DNA of 64,000 nucleotides from Bacteroidaceae bacterium (GCA_017651315.1 JAGCDE010000034.1:44544-108543); one strand, 5' to 3'; numbered from the stretch's first letter, positions 41,828 to 50,678 are shown. The notes: generated from the letters alone by a model not told the origin. A program made the numbers and translations.

Positions 41828-42820
41828 TCAGGGTTGTTTTGTCATCTTTACATTAATCTCGTAGTATTTGCCGGGCTCAAAACCTACGTTTTCTGCAGTG
41901 CAGGTGTAAGTGTCCGTTCCGTCAACGGCTGTGAGAGTGTAATTAAACAAAAACACATTCTCTGGTGTCAGTGCATCCATAATTTCATCATCATCCCAAT
42001 CCGGTTCTGCGTATAATGCAGCATAAATAACATTGTCGGCAGGCGAAGTGCGTTCAATCGTGATGGGTCCGTATGTTCCAGAAGCACTGTTCTGTAATAT
42101 TCTGGAACTATTCTTAATGTCCTTGGCATCAATTGTAAGAGCAGTGGCATTGAAAGGTGTAGTCCCGTCTTCCTTCACGAGACTGAATCTCACAATGGCC
42201 TGCCGGTTCTCGAACTCGACTGGACCACCCGTAACCGGATAATAGTTATCTTCTACGGGATCATATTCATAACTAATGTTCACTGCCTTAATCTCAGTAT
42301 ATCGAATTGGACTATTAATATATTCAGGAAAGACTTTTTCCCCGGACACTTCTGTTATCTTGGCACGACCACCGGCAAAATCGTATTTCTCACTGATACT
42401 GCCTTCACCTGTCAGTTTACCGTTCTGTCCGGTATAGTCCACATCAGGGTTAGGATAGATTAGGTTTAATTCAACACCGTCATTCAGAGTCCCGGAACCT
42501 TCGACTGTTGTAACTACCCCTTCAAGGACTGTCGTGACTCCGTCGTTCATCGCCTCTAAATATCCGTCTAATATTGTTCCTCCAACCTGGACATAGACCT
42601 TCTCGCCGGTCTTCCACTCCGCCACGAGCGGAGAGCCGTCTCCACCGGTGAGGGCACGGGTTATGGCATCGCTGCCCTTCGAGGCCGTGATGCTCAACTT
42701 ATAGATTGTCACCTGACTCTGCTGCTCTTTCAGGTCGTCATTGTCCGAGCAGGCGGTCAAAGCTGCTCCTGCTGCCAGCAGGGCGGCCAGAATCATGCTG
42801 TTTGAAAGATTCTTCTTCAT
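41828..42820 (-). CDS. Fimbrillin-like surface lipoprotein
   Basis: A 330-residue lipoprotein with lipobox ALTACSDN and the acidic sorting tract DNDDLKE after the cysteine. The pattern SITASKGSDAITRALTGGDGSPLVAEWKTGEKVYV is characteristic of fimbrillin/Mfa-like proteins, whose ITRA-type segment is cut by gingipain-like proteases in pilins. It ends with the strand GKYYEINVKMTKQP. It is either a minor pilin or a pilus-anchor relative; full-length pilins are usually longer. A 45-residue small protein gene sits 24 bp upstream in the same direction. Confidence 0.8.
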   Translation of the reverse strand: MKKNLSNSMILAALLAAGAALTACSDNDDLKEQQSQVTIYKLSITASKGSDAITRALTGGDGSPLVAEWKTGEKVYVQVGGTILDGYLEAMNDGVTTVLEGVVTTVEGSGTLNDGVELNLIYPNPDVDYTGQNGKLTGEGSISEKYDFAGGRAKITEVSGEKVFPEYINSPIRYTEIKAVNISYEYDPVEDNYYPVTGGPVEFENRQAIVRFSLVKEDGTTPFNATALTIDAKDIKNSSRILQNSASGTYGPITIERTSPADNVIYAALYAEPDWDDDEIMDALTPENVFLFNYTLTAVDGTDTYTCTAENVGFEPGKYYEINVKMTKQP

Positions 42821-42844
42821 AGTCTTTTCTCCTCTAAGTTTAAG

Positions 42845-42982
42845 TCAGAAACCCCAATTGCCGGATATCGGAGCTCCATACGGAGCGCGTTTTCCGCTTG
42901 TCTGAAGCAGATTGGCTTCATGTCTCAACCTGATAACCTTCACCGAAGGTCTCTCATACTCTTTCCTTGATTTTTCTTCCAT
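42845..42982 (-). CDS. Small protein (45 aa) preceding the fimbrillin-like gene
   Basis: An intact 46-codon frame, MEEKSRKEYERPSVKVIRLR onward, ending NWGF and stop. Short proteins with a basic start, a Y-E-x-P-x-V-x-V-I segment and a Gly/Ser-rich tail are common ahead of Bacteroidales surface lipoproteins. No fold or function is known to me. It lies 24 bp from the fimbrillin-like start. The rest of 42983-43407 has a short hairpin-terminated unit and promoters described separately. Confidence 0.6.
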   Translation of the reverse strand: MEEKSRKEYERPSVKVIRLRHEANLLQTSGKRAPYGAPISGNWGF

Positions 42983-43046
42983 AACTACACTATTTTTAAT
43001 TGTCAGTAAAAAGATTATGTATCTTGTCCATGCTTAGGGGGAGAAC

Positions 43047-43084
43047 AAAAAAAGCCACGCGGGATTCTCTCAGAATCCGCGTGG
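43047..43084 (-). terminator. Minus-strand intrinsic terminator
   Basis: The stem CCACGCGGATTCT / AGAATCCCGCGTGG (43084-43072 and 43068-43055, one bulged base) with a 3-nt loop is followed on the minus strand by a seven-T run (43053-43047). It closes a unit starting near 43197. Confidence 0.8.
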
Positions 43085-43131
43085 TAACATTATATAACAG
43101 ATTGATTTTAAACCTATTAGTTACCCCCCCC

Positions 43132-43330
43132 CATTTCAGGGACAGGAAATCACTTGTACTTATGTGATTCTGTCTGTAACCCATTGTCTCTCAAATTGAC
43201 AAACAAAATTAGTGGTTATATAAGAGAAATCCAAGAAACCCGGCAAAAAACAAGACACCCGATTGTACTTTTTTCAGACCTTTTGGAATTACTCTATGTG
43301 ACTGCTGCCGGAGGTGCCGTCCCTGAAATG
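43132..43330. repeat. 12-bp inverted repeat flanking a promoter
   Basis: CATTTCAGGGAC (43132-43143) recurs as its exact reverse complement GTCCCTGAAATG at 43319-43330. The 175 bp between contain the minus-strand promoter at 43204-43234. Confidence 0.6.
43204..43234 (-). promoter_or_regulatory. Minus-strand promoter of a short transcription unit
   Basis: Minus strand TTG (43234-43232), 20-bp spacer, TAATTTTG (43211-43204). With the terminator at 43047-43084 it predicts a transcript of about 150 nt. A short frame starts at 43184 and runs through a nine-G tract (43131-43123). Confidence 0.5.
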
Positions 43331-43352
43331 AATTAACTTTTAGTTAATAACC

Positions 43353-43384
43353 TTTGGTTAATTCGGGCAAGTATTGTATTTTTG
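43353..43384 (+). promoter_or_regulatory. Consensus Bacteroidetes promoter of the AAA ATPase gene
   Basis: TTTG (43353-43356), 20-bp spacer, TATTTTTG (43377-43384), a full consensus match, 23 bp before the ATG at 43408. Confidence 0.72.
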
Positions 43385-43407
43385 CGCCGAATGCAATCCT
43401 TATCGTT

Positions 43408-44535
43408 ATGATTGACAATCCTTTTATTCTGGAGCCGTACAAATCCAAGGAACTGTTTTGCGACCGCGAGACAGAGACACAGGATATTCTCCGTTATCTT
43501 GAAAACGGACGGAACATTACACTTATATCTCCAAGACGTTTGGGCAAAACCGGTCTGATTTATCGGGTGTATGATGAGATTTGTGACCGCAAGCTGCCAT
43601 TTGAAACATTCTACATGGATATAAGTTCCACCCAAAGCGTGGATGATTTCATCAAAATACTGTCGGAATCAGTTGTTGCGGTTCTGAACCATCAGACACG
43701 CATATCGGACTTCTTCAGGAAAATAGGTGGAATCAGACCTGTACTGTCATACGATTCCATAACAGGCCAACCTGAGATCACATTGTACTATCGTGATGTA
43801 CAGGAGAGGAATCTGACTCTTAAAACCATCCTGTCATATCTGGAGTCAAACAAAAAAACGGTTATTCTGGCAATAGATGAGTTTCAGCAGATTAGGGAAT
43901 ACGATGGAGTTGACATGGAGGCTTTGCTCCGCACATACATTCAGCCGTTACACAATGTGCGTTTCATATTCTGCGGAAGCAAGAAACACACAATGACTGA
44001 CATGTTCTCCAATGCCCGCAAACCATTCTATGAAAGCACCACATTCCTGCCACTCGGGAAACTGGATATAAATGTCTATGCGGATTTCATTACGGAGCTG
44101 TTTGCCCGGTCGGGAAAGTCCATTGACAGGGAGATTGTGTTGGAGGTAATTGACTGGACACGTGACCACACTTATTACACGCAGACACTTTGCAACGAAA
44201 TATATTCCCGATGCGGTGCCGTAGTGACCGCTCAGGACCTGACTGACTCCATACTGAAGATCCTGTCCTCCAATCAGGACCGGTTCCTGGAACTGCAAAG
44301 ACTGCTCACTCCCGCCCAATGGAGACTGCTAAAAGCGATTGCCAAAGAAGGATATGTTCTTCACCCCACATCGGCGGCATTCATAAGCAGACATAGACTG
44401 ACATCAGGTCCATCAGTTCTTAAGAATCTGAACTCTTTGATAGACAAGGAACTGATACTGGCTGAGACCGGATCGTCAGGAACCCGGTACTCCGTGTATA
44501 ACATATTTCTGTCCCGATATCTGGAAAACCAATAA
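43408..44535 (+). CDS. AAA/STAND-type ATP-binding protein
   Basis: A 375-residue ATPase of the archaeal-ATPase/DUF234-like type. The opening NPFILEPYKSKELFCDRETE is a typical leader helix; Walker A is SPRRLGKTGLIY near residue 41 and Walker B is VILAIDEFQQIRE near residue 152. The sensor-like FIFCGSKKHTMTDMF follows. The C-terminal part (RLLTPAQWRLLKAIAKEGY ... GPSVLKNLNSLIDKELI) reads as a winged helix. I placed the start at the ATG at 43408, downstream of the promoter. Such proteins are numerous in Bacteroidales and poorly understood. It is monocistronic and ends at a bidirectional terminator. Confidence 0.82.
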   Translation: MIDNPFILEPYKSKELFCDRETETQDILRYLENGRNITLISPRRLGKTGLIYRVYDEICDRKLPFETFYMDISSTQSVDDFIKILSESVVAVLNHQTRISDFFRKIGGIRPVLSYDSITGQPEITLYYRDVQERNLTLKTILSYLESNKKTVILAIDEFQQIREYDGVDMEALLRTYIQPLHNVRFIFCGSKKHTMTDMFSNARKPFYESTTFLPLGKLDINVYADFITELFARSGKSIDREIVLEVIDWTRDHTYYTQTLCNEIYSRCGAVVTAQDLTDSILKILSSNQDRFLELQRLLTPAQWRLLKAIAKEGYVLHPTSAAFISRHRLTSGPSVLKNLNSLIDKELILAETGSSGTRYSVYNIFLSRYLENQ

Positions 44536-44580
44536 TAAAACAGATGATTGGGAATTGCCCGCACCGTGAAACCTGAATTG

Positions 44581-44620
44581 AAAAGAGGCTGACTAAGAAT
44601 CTGTTTAGTCAGCCTCTTTT
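44581..44620. terminator. Bidirectional intrinsic terminator
   Basis: A perfect 16-bp stem AAAAGAGGCTGACTAA / TTAGTCAGCCTCTTTT (44581-44596, 44605-44620) with an 8-nt loop GAATCTGT. A/T runs on both sides serve the convergent ATPase and HerA-like genes. Confidence 0.92.
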
Positions 44621-44632
44621 CTGATTCCCTGT

Positions 44633-46249
44633 TTATTTCAGCAGGTTCCCCAGGATAGAGCGGGTAAGCGTGCGGGTGGCGGTGGAGGTGGCGGTGCCGA
44701 TGGCTTTGCCGGCTATGGTCTTGCCATCGGTTTTGGTCTTGGTTTTCTTCCCTGTCACCTTGTTGGCTACCGATGTGCCGACGCTCCGGCTTACGGACGA
44801 TATGGCGGCACCCACAGCTGCGGCGAATATCTTCGAGCCCAGCCCACCCGATTTCTTCGTGGCTTTCTTCTCCTTGGGCTGCCGCTCAGCCTTAGCCTCC
44901 CTGGCAACCTTGCGCTGGTTACGCTCCTCTTCCTCCAATGCAGCCTGAAGCTCGGCCTGCTGACGCTCCGATTCGGCCAGAAGCACCTCGAAGGCGCTCT
45001 CACGGTCTATCACCCGGTCATACTTGCCGAAGAGCCTGGAAGCGTTGATGCACTGCTTGCGCTGTGACTCGCTTATGGCACCGATCTGGCTGAGCGGGAA
45101 GAGTATCTTGGCACGCTGCACCATTCCGGGAATGCCTTTCTCGTCGAGAAAAGAGACAAGGGCCTCACCGGTACCGAGTTCCATTATGGCATCCTCGGTC
45201 CTGAAAGCCGGATTGGCGCGGAATGTCTGGGCGGCGGTGCGGACCGCTTTCTGGTCCTTGGGAGTATAGGCGCGCAATGCATGCTGCACCCTGTTACCCA
45301 ACTGGCCAAGTATGTTTTCGGGAATATCGGTGGGACTCTGTGTCACGAAATAGACTCCGATACCCTTACTGCGGATAAGGCGGACCACCTGCTCTATCTT
45401 TTCGACAAGGGCTTTCGATGTATCCTCAAACAAGGTGTGGGCCTCGTCAAAGAAGAACACCAAACGCGGAAGCTCCAGGTCACCGACCTCAGGCAGCTGT
45501 GCATAAAGGTCTGAGAGCAGCCAGAGCAGGAATGTGGAATAGAGTTTGGGGTTGAGCATCAGACGGTCCGCGGCAAGCACGTTCATCACGCCGCGGCCTC
45601 CCTCGGTCTGCATGAGGTCAAATATGTCGAACGAAGGCTCGGCAAAGAATATCTCACCGCCCTGGTTCTCAAGAGTGAGCAAGGCACGCTGGATTGCGCC
45701 TACGCTGACTGAGCCGACAGTTCCGTATGTAGTGGTTATCTCAGAGGCATGTTGGGCCACATAGTTCAGCATGGCACGCAGGTCCTTCATGTCGATAAGC
45801 AGCAGGCCGCGCTCATCGGCCACACGGAACACTATGTTCAGCACACCCTCCTGCACCTCGGTAAGGCCGAGCAGGCGGGAGAGAAGTTGCGGTCCCATAT
45901 TCGAGATGGTGGTACGCATGGGGTGGCCCTGTTCGCCGTACACGTCAAAGAAACGTACCGGACAATTCCCGAACTGCGGGTTCTCTATTCCGAACTCCTT
46001 GCAGCGCTTCTCTATGAAACCGCTCATTGAACCCACCTGACTTATGCCGCTCAGGTCGCCCTTCATGTCGGCCATGAAGCAAGGGACGCCGGCCTGGCTG
46101 AATGTCTCGGCCAGGACCTGAAGTGTAACAGTCTTTCCGGTACCTGTGGCTCCGGCTATGAGTCCGTGACGGTTAGCCATCTTTCCGCAAATTGAAATCG
46201 GGCCCTCGGGGCCATGGGCTACATACAGCCCGTTCTCACTCGTAAACAT
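44633..46249 (-). CDS. HerA-like / DUF853 (YjgR-type) ATPase
   Basis: A 538-residue ATPase. Walker A GATGTGKTVTLQ is near residue 34 and Walker B RLVFFFDEAHTLFED near residue 262, with FVTQSPTDIPENILGQLGNRVQHALRA after it, the conserved HerA C-terminal/DUF853 core. The C-terminal 110 residues are Lys/Ala-rich (AKAERQPKEKKATKKSGG) and likely disordered or DNA-binding. Escherichia coli YjgR is the closest named relative; its function is unclear, and a DNA-translocation role is inferred from HerA. Single gene facing the ATPase gene across a shared terminator. Confidence 0.88.
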   Translation of the reverse strand: MFTSENGLYVAHGPEGPISICGKMANRHGLIAGATGTGKTVTLQVLAETFSQAGVPCFMADMKGDLSGISQVGSMSGFIEKRCKEFGIENPQFGNCPVRFFDVYGEQGHPMRTTISNMGPQLLSRLLGLTEVQEGVLNIVFRVADERGLLLIDMKDLRAMLNYVAQHASEITTTYGTVGSVSVGAIQRALLTLENQGGEIFFAEPSFDIFDLMQTEGGRGVMNVLAADRLMLNPKLYSTFLLWLLSDLYAQLPEVGDLELPRLVFFFDEAHTLFEDTSKALVEKIEQVVRLIRSKGIGVYFVTQSPTDIPENILGQLGNRVQHALRAYTPKDQKAVRTAAQTFRANPAFRTEDAIMELGTGEALVSFLDEKGIPGMVQRAKILFPLSQIGAISESQRKQCINASRLFGKYDRVIDRESAFEVLLAESERQQAELQAALEEEERNQRKVAREAKAERQPKEKKATKKSGGLGSKIFAAAVGAAISSVSRSVGTSVANKVTGKKTKTKTDGKTIAGKAIGTATSTATRTLTRSILGNLLK

Positions 46250-46286
46250 ATCTATTTAGCATTAATTGGTTCTCTATTCTCACCTG

Positions 46287-47315
46287 TCATTTCCCGGACT
46301 GGACGCTATCTATGTATTCCTTTACAGCAAGGGCGGCGGAGCGGGCATCATTGATTGAATCCGATACGCTCATGGGGCGCTTGCAGGTGCCGGCAGCGAA
46401 CAGGCCGGGCTTGCCTGTCTCGTTATCGTACAGGTGCGGGTTGACAGTCCTGATAAAGCCGTAGTCACCGCCTATCTCACATGCCTTGCCCAATGCCTTG
46501 GTCCCGCACGATGCCTCCATGCCCACCATGAGTACCAGCAGGTCGGTTGTCATCTTCAGCGGCAGCCCCATCAGGGTGTCCTCACTCTTGAGCTGGACAC
46601 GGCTGTCAAATGTTCCCGCGGCTTCGGATATACGGCCGCGCACAAAGTTGACTCCGTACTTCTCCTGGGCTGTGCGGTACATCTCCTCGAATCCCTGCCC
46701 CCACATACGCAGGTCCATGTAGAACACCGACGCCTCGCACTTAGGCAACTGCCTGCGCACCTCGATGGCCTGCTTGACGGCTGTCACACAGCATATCTTG
46801 GAACAGTAGTGGTTACCGCTCTTCTCGTCACGCGAGCCTACGCACTGCAGGAAGGTGACACGTCTGGGTTCATCTCCGTTAGCGTTCAGTATCTTGCCGT
46901 GCTTTATCATACGCTCCATATCGAGCGACGTTATCACGCCTTTGTATATGCCATAGCCGAGCTCCTCCTTACGGTGGGCATCGAACACCTGGTAGCCGGT
47001 GGCAATGAGCACGGCATCGGCCACGTATGTCTGCTCCTTAGAGTCAAAGAGCTTCCATTCGGTCCCCTGCCACCTGACATCAACGATATCAACCCCGAAG
47101 GCACTTGTGATACCGTCCGTCAGCAGCTTTCCGCTCAGGTCGTCAATAATCTCCTGCGCCGCCTGGAAGTTGGGGAACAGGAAAGCCTTGTCCTGAAGGT
47201 TCTTGAGCGGAGTCTCGGACTTCTCGAAAAGAGTCACCTGAACACCGTTACGGGCCAGCACTGATGCGGCCTCAATGCCGGCCGGGCCGGCTCCTATGAT
47301 TGCAACTTTCTTCAT
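46287..47315 (-). CDS. Heterodisulfide-reductase-like subunit A (FAD protein)
   Basis: A 342-residue flavoprotein. The FAD-binding GAGPAGIEAASVLARNG opens the chain, a second nucleotide segment is DAVLIATGYQVFDA, and the HdrA cluster motif CVGSRDEKSGNHYCSKICC near residue 167 should hold a [4Fe-4S] centre. It is shorter than methanogen HdrA (about 650 residues) and lacks the ferredoxin inserts. It is the last gene of a five-gene operon read leftward, 1 bp after the HdrB-like gene. It probably performs flavin-based electron transfer within an Hdr-like complex; donor and acceptor are unknown. Confidence 0.85.
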   Translation of the reverse strand: MKKVAIIGAGPAGIEAASVLARNGVQVTLFEKSETPLKNLQDKAFLFPNFQAAQEIIDDLSGKLLTDGITSAFGVDIVDVRWQGTEWKLFDSKEQTYVADAVLIATGYQVFDAHRKEELGYGIYKGVITSLDMERMIKHGKILNANGDEPRRVTFLQCVGSRDEKSGNHYCSKICCVTAVKQAIEVRRQLPKCEASVFYMDLRMWGQGFEEMYRTAQEKYGVNFVRGRISEAAGTFDSRVQLKSEDTLMGLPLKMTTDLLVLMVGMEASCGTKALGKACEIGGDYGFIRTVNPHLYDNETGKPGLFAAGTCKRPMSVSDSINDARSAALAVKEYIDSVQSGK

Positions 47316-47316
47316 A

Positions 47317-48372
47317 TCACACTAAAAGGTTTTCGGGTTTCTCGGGAGCACGCAGTATCTTACCCGATGCGGAATTGTATTTCTGTTTGGGGTCATACGG
47401 TATGCCTATCTTGTCAAGCAGGCGCTCACTCTGCACCTGATGGATCTGGAGTCCAAGCTCCCATGGGTCATAACCCAGCAGAAGTCCGGCCATCTCCTCG
47501 TACGTAAGCACCGGGATGCCATATCCTTCACGGTCGTATGTCTTGTGCTCCATTTCGGCGATGGTATATTGCCAGCGGTCCAGGAACATGCTGCAACCCG
47601 GGCAGTTGGATACTATGAAGTCCGGTTCATACGGTTCCATAGACTCCAGCTTCTTTTTTGTATTTGACACAGAGTAACCTCTGTTTTCCCGTATCAGATA
47701 CTGACGGAATCCGAATCCGCAGCAGTGGCGACGCTCGGGATAATCAACGACATGACCGCCCCATGCCTCGATCATACCGGCCAGCACGTACGGGAACTCA
47801 GCCTTTCCCACGCCCTTGTCAGGGAAGAGCTTGGCATAGTGGCACCCTATATGCTCCACCACATTGAGAGGTTGGCCCGTAAAACGGTTCACCAGACGGT
47901 ATTTCATCTTCCCGGCCAGCTCATGACGGAACTTGAAGATAAGGTCGGACGGATGAGCCACGTTCCTGGGAATGTCGAACTCACGCCTGCATGCCTTGTA
48001 CAGGTTCTCACGGGTCTGCTCCAGAAGTTCAGGATGCTCCTGCCACATGTGAATCATCTCGGTGAACACACCGAATGACGTTATGCATGACGGCACGAGA
48101 TTCTCATACCCGCGCTCGGTCATGAGCGAGAATATACGTGCCACTACAGTCATCGTGGTTTCAAGTGGAACCACATCGGTATGATACCCTATGCCGGTGC
48201 AGGTGTGCAGACGGAAATCATCAAATATATCCTTGCCGAGTTCATCCTTCATCATACGGAGGAAAGCTGTCTCCGAACCGGGAAAGAAGGTCTGGCGTAT
48301 GCAGCTGCGCTCATAATAGTAGCGGTCATCTGCTATAGTCTTCTGATATTCGTTCCAATAACGGTTTGCCAT
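47317..48372 (-). CDS. Heterodisulfide-reductase-like subunit B (CCG domains)
   Basis: A 351-residue protein with cysteine-rich CCG motifs. The N-terminal part includes LHTCTGIGYHTDVV and PSCITSFG; the second motif is complete, with HIGCHYAK, RRHCCGFGFR and SNCPGCSMF. In HdrB these cysteines hold noncubane [4Fe-4S] clusters that reduce disulfides. The C-terminus has no known extra domain. It lies 6 bp after the membrane HdrD-like gene and 1 bp before the HdrA-like gene. The physiological disulfide, if any, is unknown, since methanogen cofactors are not expected here. Confidence 0.85.
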   Translation of the reverse strand: MANRYWNEYQKTIADDRYYYERSCIRQTFFPGSETAFLRMMKDELGKDIFDDFRLHTCTGIGYHTDVVPLETTMTVVARIFSLMTERGYENLVPSCITSFGVFTEMIHMWQEHPELLEQTRENLYKACRREFDIPRNVAHPSDLIFKFRHELAGKMKYRLVNRFTGQPLNVVEHIGCHYAKLFPDKGVGKAEFPYVLAGMIEAWGGHVVDYPERRHCCGFGFRQYLIRENRGYSVSNTKKKLESMEPYEPDFIVSNCPGCSMFLDRWQYTIAEMEHKTYDREGYGIPVLTYEEMAGLLLGYDPWELGLQIHQVQSERLLDKIGIPYDPKQKYNSASGKILRAPEKPENLLV

Positions 48373-48378
48373 AATAGT

Positions 48379-50334
48379 CTAATTTATAAGATTCTCTGCC
48401 ACCACTTCGGCAATATCCCTTACAGGATAGTCATTCGTGGCATGCAGGAACGCCTTCTTGCACATGGGACAGGCAGTCACTATCGCATCGACAGGCTTGC
48501 TTGTCAGGTTCTCAAGCGATGCGTTCCTTATCGCGGTCTGCTCCTCGATACTCAGTTTCGTATTGCCCAGGTTGAATCCGCAGCAGACACTCTTCTCGCG
48601 CTGGAAACGGGTCTTCTGCAGGTTTGTTACCGCATTCAGGACCTCACGCGGCTCCTCATAGATACCACAGCCGCGGCCAAGTTCGCAGGGATCATGGTAT
48701 GACACCCTGCGGTCATCATGACGGACCTTTATGCGGCCCTGTTTTATCAGCATGTCTATATACTCGGTATGGTGCATGACCGGAATATCCAGGCTGTACT
48801 CCTTCATGAATGACTGGTAGCATATCGGACATGAGGTGACAAGCATGGTAGCTCCTGACTTGACTATCATGTCTGTGTTCTTCTGACGCAGTTCCGCCGC
48901 CTGTCTGAGGAAGCCCTGCTGCTGGAGCGGACGGCCGCAACAGATGGTGCTCTGCTTGTCCATATACCAGAACCTCTGGCCGGCGGCATTGAAAATCCTC
49001 TCCATGGATTCCGTTATGCCGGGAGTAAGATGTGACATGCATCCACCGAAATAGACCACCCTGCCTATGGCGTTGAAAGGAATCTGTTTCTTGTCCAGAT
49101 ACCGGTAGTTGCCTGTCGTGTCAAGCTCACCCTTATCACGCGTCATGCGGCGCAGCGAACCCAGGTCTATGCCTACCGGGCAGTCAACAGTACACCGGTC
49201 ACACATCAGGCAGTTGTCGGCTATCAGCTTAATGCGGCTCCCATGCTCCTGATTGCGGAGGCTGCGGATGAGATACACCGACTGTATCTCATGGTTCTCA
49301 AGCACCCTGTCCATGGGGCAGCCCGATATGCACACGCCGCAACGCGAGCAGGCATTGAGCTCAAAATAGGTATAACCGCTCCGCTGCATCCCCTCCTTCA
49401 CGCCAATCTTACGGAAATAGATAAGCAGCAGTTCCGTAAAGATATGCATGTAACGGGTGAAAGGCATGGTTACGAAAAACACGCCCAGCATCAGGGAATA
49501 GAACATCCATAGCGATGTCTCCAGACCGCGCACTATCATGGGGTCGAACATGTTGCCAACAGCCTGTGTCAGGAAACCGCCGTTTCCATATAGACATGCC
49601 GTGACCGACTCCGCCAGCAGACGCAACGGGAATATCATCCAGAGCGAGAACTTGGAGAACCTGTCAACCAAGGTATGCCTGGTGGTCCGGCGCATACCCA
49701 GTATCTTGGACCAGAAGATCTTGACAATGGCCATGGTGAGTCCGAGGAAGACATACAGCAGCAGTGCATCCATCAGGTTGGAATAGAGCTTGTGCTGACG
49801 GAACGATGCAGGTGCCTTGTGTACGAAATAACGATAGAAAATGCCCACATAGAAAGGCCGTTTGTACTCTATTCTGGCTATTCCGCCCTCTGTCTCCACC
49901 TTGTAACGGCGCTGGTTGAGGTATTCCGGATTCTTCTCCTCACCTGTGGTGCGGACATACCATCCGTTCTGCTTTTCAAGTTCATAAACCGTCGCGATAT
50001 TCTGCTCCCGCTGCAGGCTGTGGAATGCGTCACGACTCTCTATCGCACCCACTACGATCAGCAGGAACCAGCCCAGAGCGTATGCCTGATGCATGATGCC
50101 CAGCAGAATGTTCTTCTTGAGGATACGTACGTGGAACAAGCCCTCGCGGATCATCTCCCATACGGCGGGGATGATCTTCCATGAGAACCAGTTGTGCCGT
50201 ATCACATCGCGCTGTTCGTCACTGAAACGCCTTATCCACTTTATATACTTGAAAATACATATAGTGAACAGCAATACACATCCTATCAGGAACGGGATGA
50301 CGAAATCATTATATGGATAAACATGTATCTTCAT
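48379..50334 (-). CDS. Membrane-anchored HdrD-like iron-sulfur oxidoreductase
   Basis: A 651-residue fusion. Residues 1-310 have about six hydrophobic helices (FVIPFLIGCVLLFTICIF, MHQAYALGWFLLIVVGAIE, LMDALLLYVFLGLTMAIVKIF and others) like the NarI/DsrM cytochrome b fold. Then come two [4Fe-4S] motifs, CSRCGVCISGCP and CLMCDRCTVDCP, and two CCG domains (FGGCMSHL ... ICCGRP ... SCPICY; DPCELGRG ... VCCGFN ... ACPMCK). This is the layout of DsrK/HdrD joined to a membrane subunit and suggests quinone-linked electron flow. Its start overlaps the HdrC-like gene by four bases. Confidence 0.83.
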   Translation of the reverse strand: MKIHVYPYNDFVIPFLIGCVLLFTICIFKYIKWIRRFSDEQRDVIRHNWFSWKIIPAVWEMIREGLFHVRILKKNILLGIMHQAYALGWFLLIVVGAIESRDAFHSLQREQNIATVYELEKQNGWYVRTTGEEKNPEYLNQRRYKVETEGGIARIEYKRPFYVGIFYRYFVHKAPASFRQHKLYSNLMDALLLYVFLGLTMAIVKIFWSKILGMRRTTRHTLVDRFSKFSLWMIFPLRLLAESVTACLYGNGGFLTQAVGNMFDPMIVRGLETSLWMFYSLMLGVFFVTMPFTRYMHIFTELLLIYFRKIGVKEGMQRSGYTYFELNACSRCGVCISGCPMDRVLENHEIQSVYLIRSLRNQEHGSRIKLIADNCLMCDRCTVDCPVGIDLGSLRRMTRDKGELDTTGNYRYLDKKQIPFNAIGRVVYFGGCMSHLTPGITESMERIFNAAGQRFWYMDKQSTICCGRPLQQQGFLRQAAELRQKNTDMIVKSGATMLVTSCPICYQSFMKEYSLDIPVMHHTEYIDMLIKQGRIKVRHDDRRVSYHDPCELGRGCGIYEEPREVLNAVTNLQKTRFQREKSVCCGFNLGNTKLSIEEQTAIRNASLENLTSKPVDAIVTACPMCKKAFLHATNDYPVRDIAEVVAENLIN

Positions 50335-50678
50335 CTCTTTCCTGTTTTCTGAGGTTCGTCAAGGATCTCACGCATGTTGATTATGAGTGAGCGCAGGTTC
50401 ACCCCACGCGGGCAGACAAGCGTGCATTTTCCGCAGAGCATACACTTGCGCAGCTCTTCGGCAAGCCCGTCATACTCTCCCCTGCGGAAAGAGGTGTGCA
50501 CCCTGCGTATGCTGAAATCGGTGAACTGGCGGGCGGTACAGGTGGCACTGCAGTTCCCGCACTGGAAACAGCGCTTGAATGAGGGGGTAAGTTCCAGCAG
50601 TCTGTGAAACCTTTCCAATGAGGTCTTGTCAAGATCCTCCGAACGGGTCTGTTTGAGGGCGAATCCGAATTCAATCAT
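50331..50678 (-). CDS. HdrC-like double [4Fe-4S] ferredoxin subunit (short)
   Basis: A 115-residue protein with two CxxCxxC...CP motifs, CFQCGNCSATC near residue 37 and CMLCGKCTLVCP near residue 80. It carries two [4Fe-4S] clusters like HdrC of heterodisulfide reductases. It is encoded between the longer HdrC-like gene (8-bp overlap) and the membrane HdrD-like gene (4-bp overlap), so translation is coupled. A pair of HdrC-type proteins in one operon suggests an extended electron wire between subunits. Confidence 0.83.
   Translation of the reverse strand: MIEFGFALKQTRSEDLDKTSLERFHRLLELTPSFKRCFQCGNCSATCTARQFTDFSIRRVHTSFRRGEYDGLAEELRKCMLCGKCTLVCPRGVNLRSLIINMREILDEPQKTGKR

Noticed and set aside
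43154-43336. Plus-strand 60-codon frame ending near GGAVPEMN
   Set aside because: It lies antisense to a promoter, has no family resemblance and ends inside the next promoter region; no support for translation.
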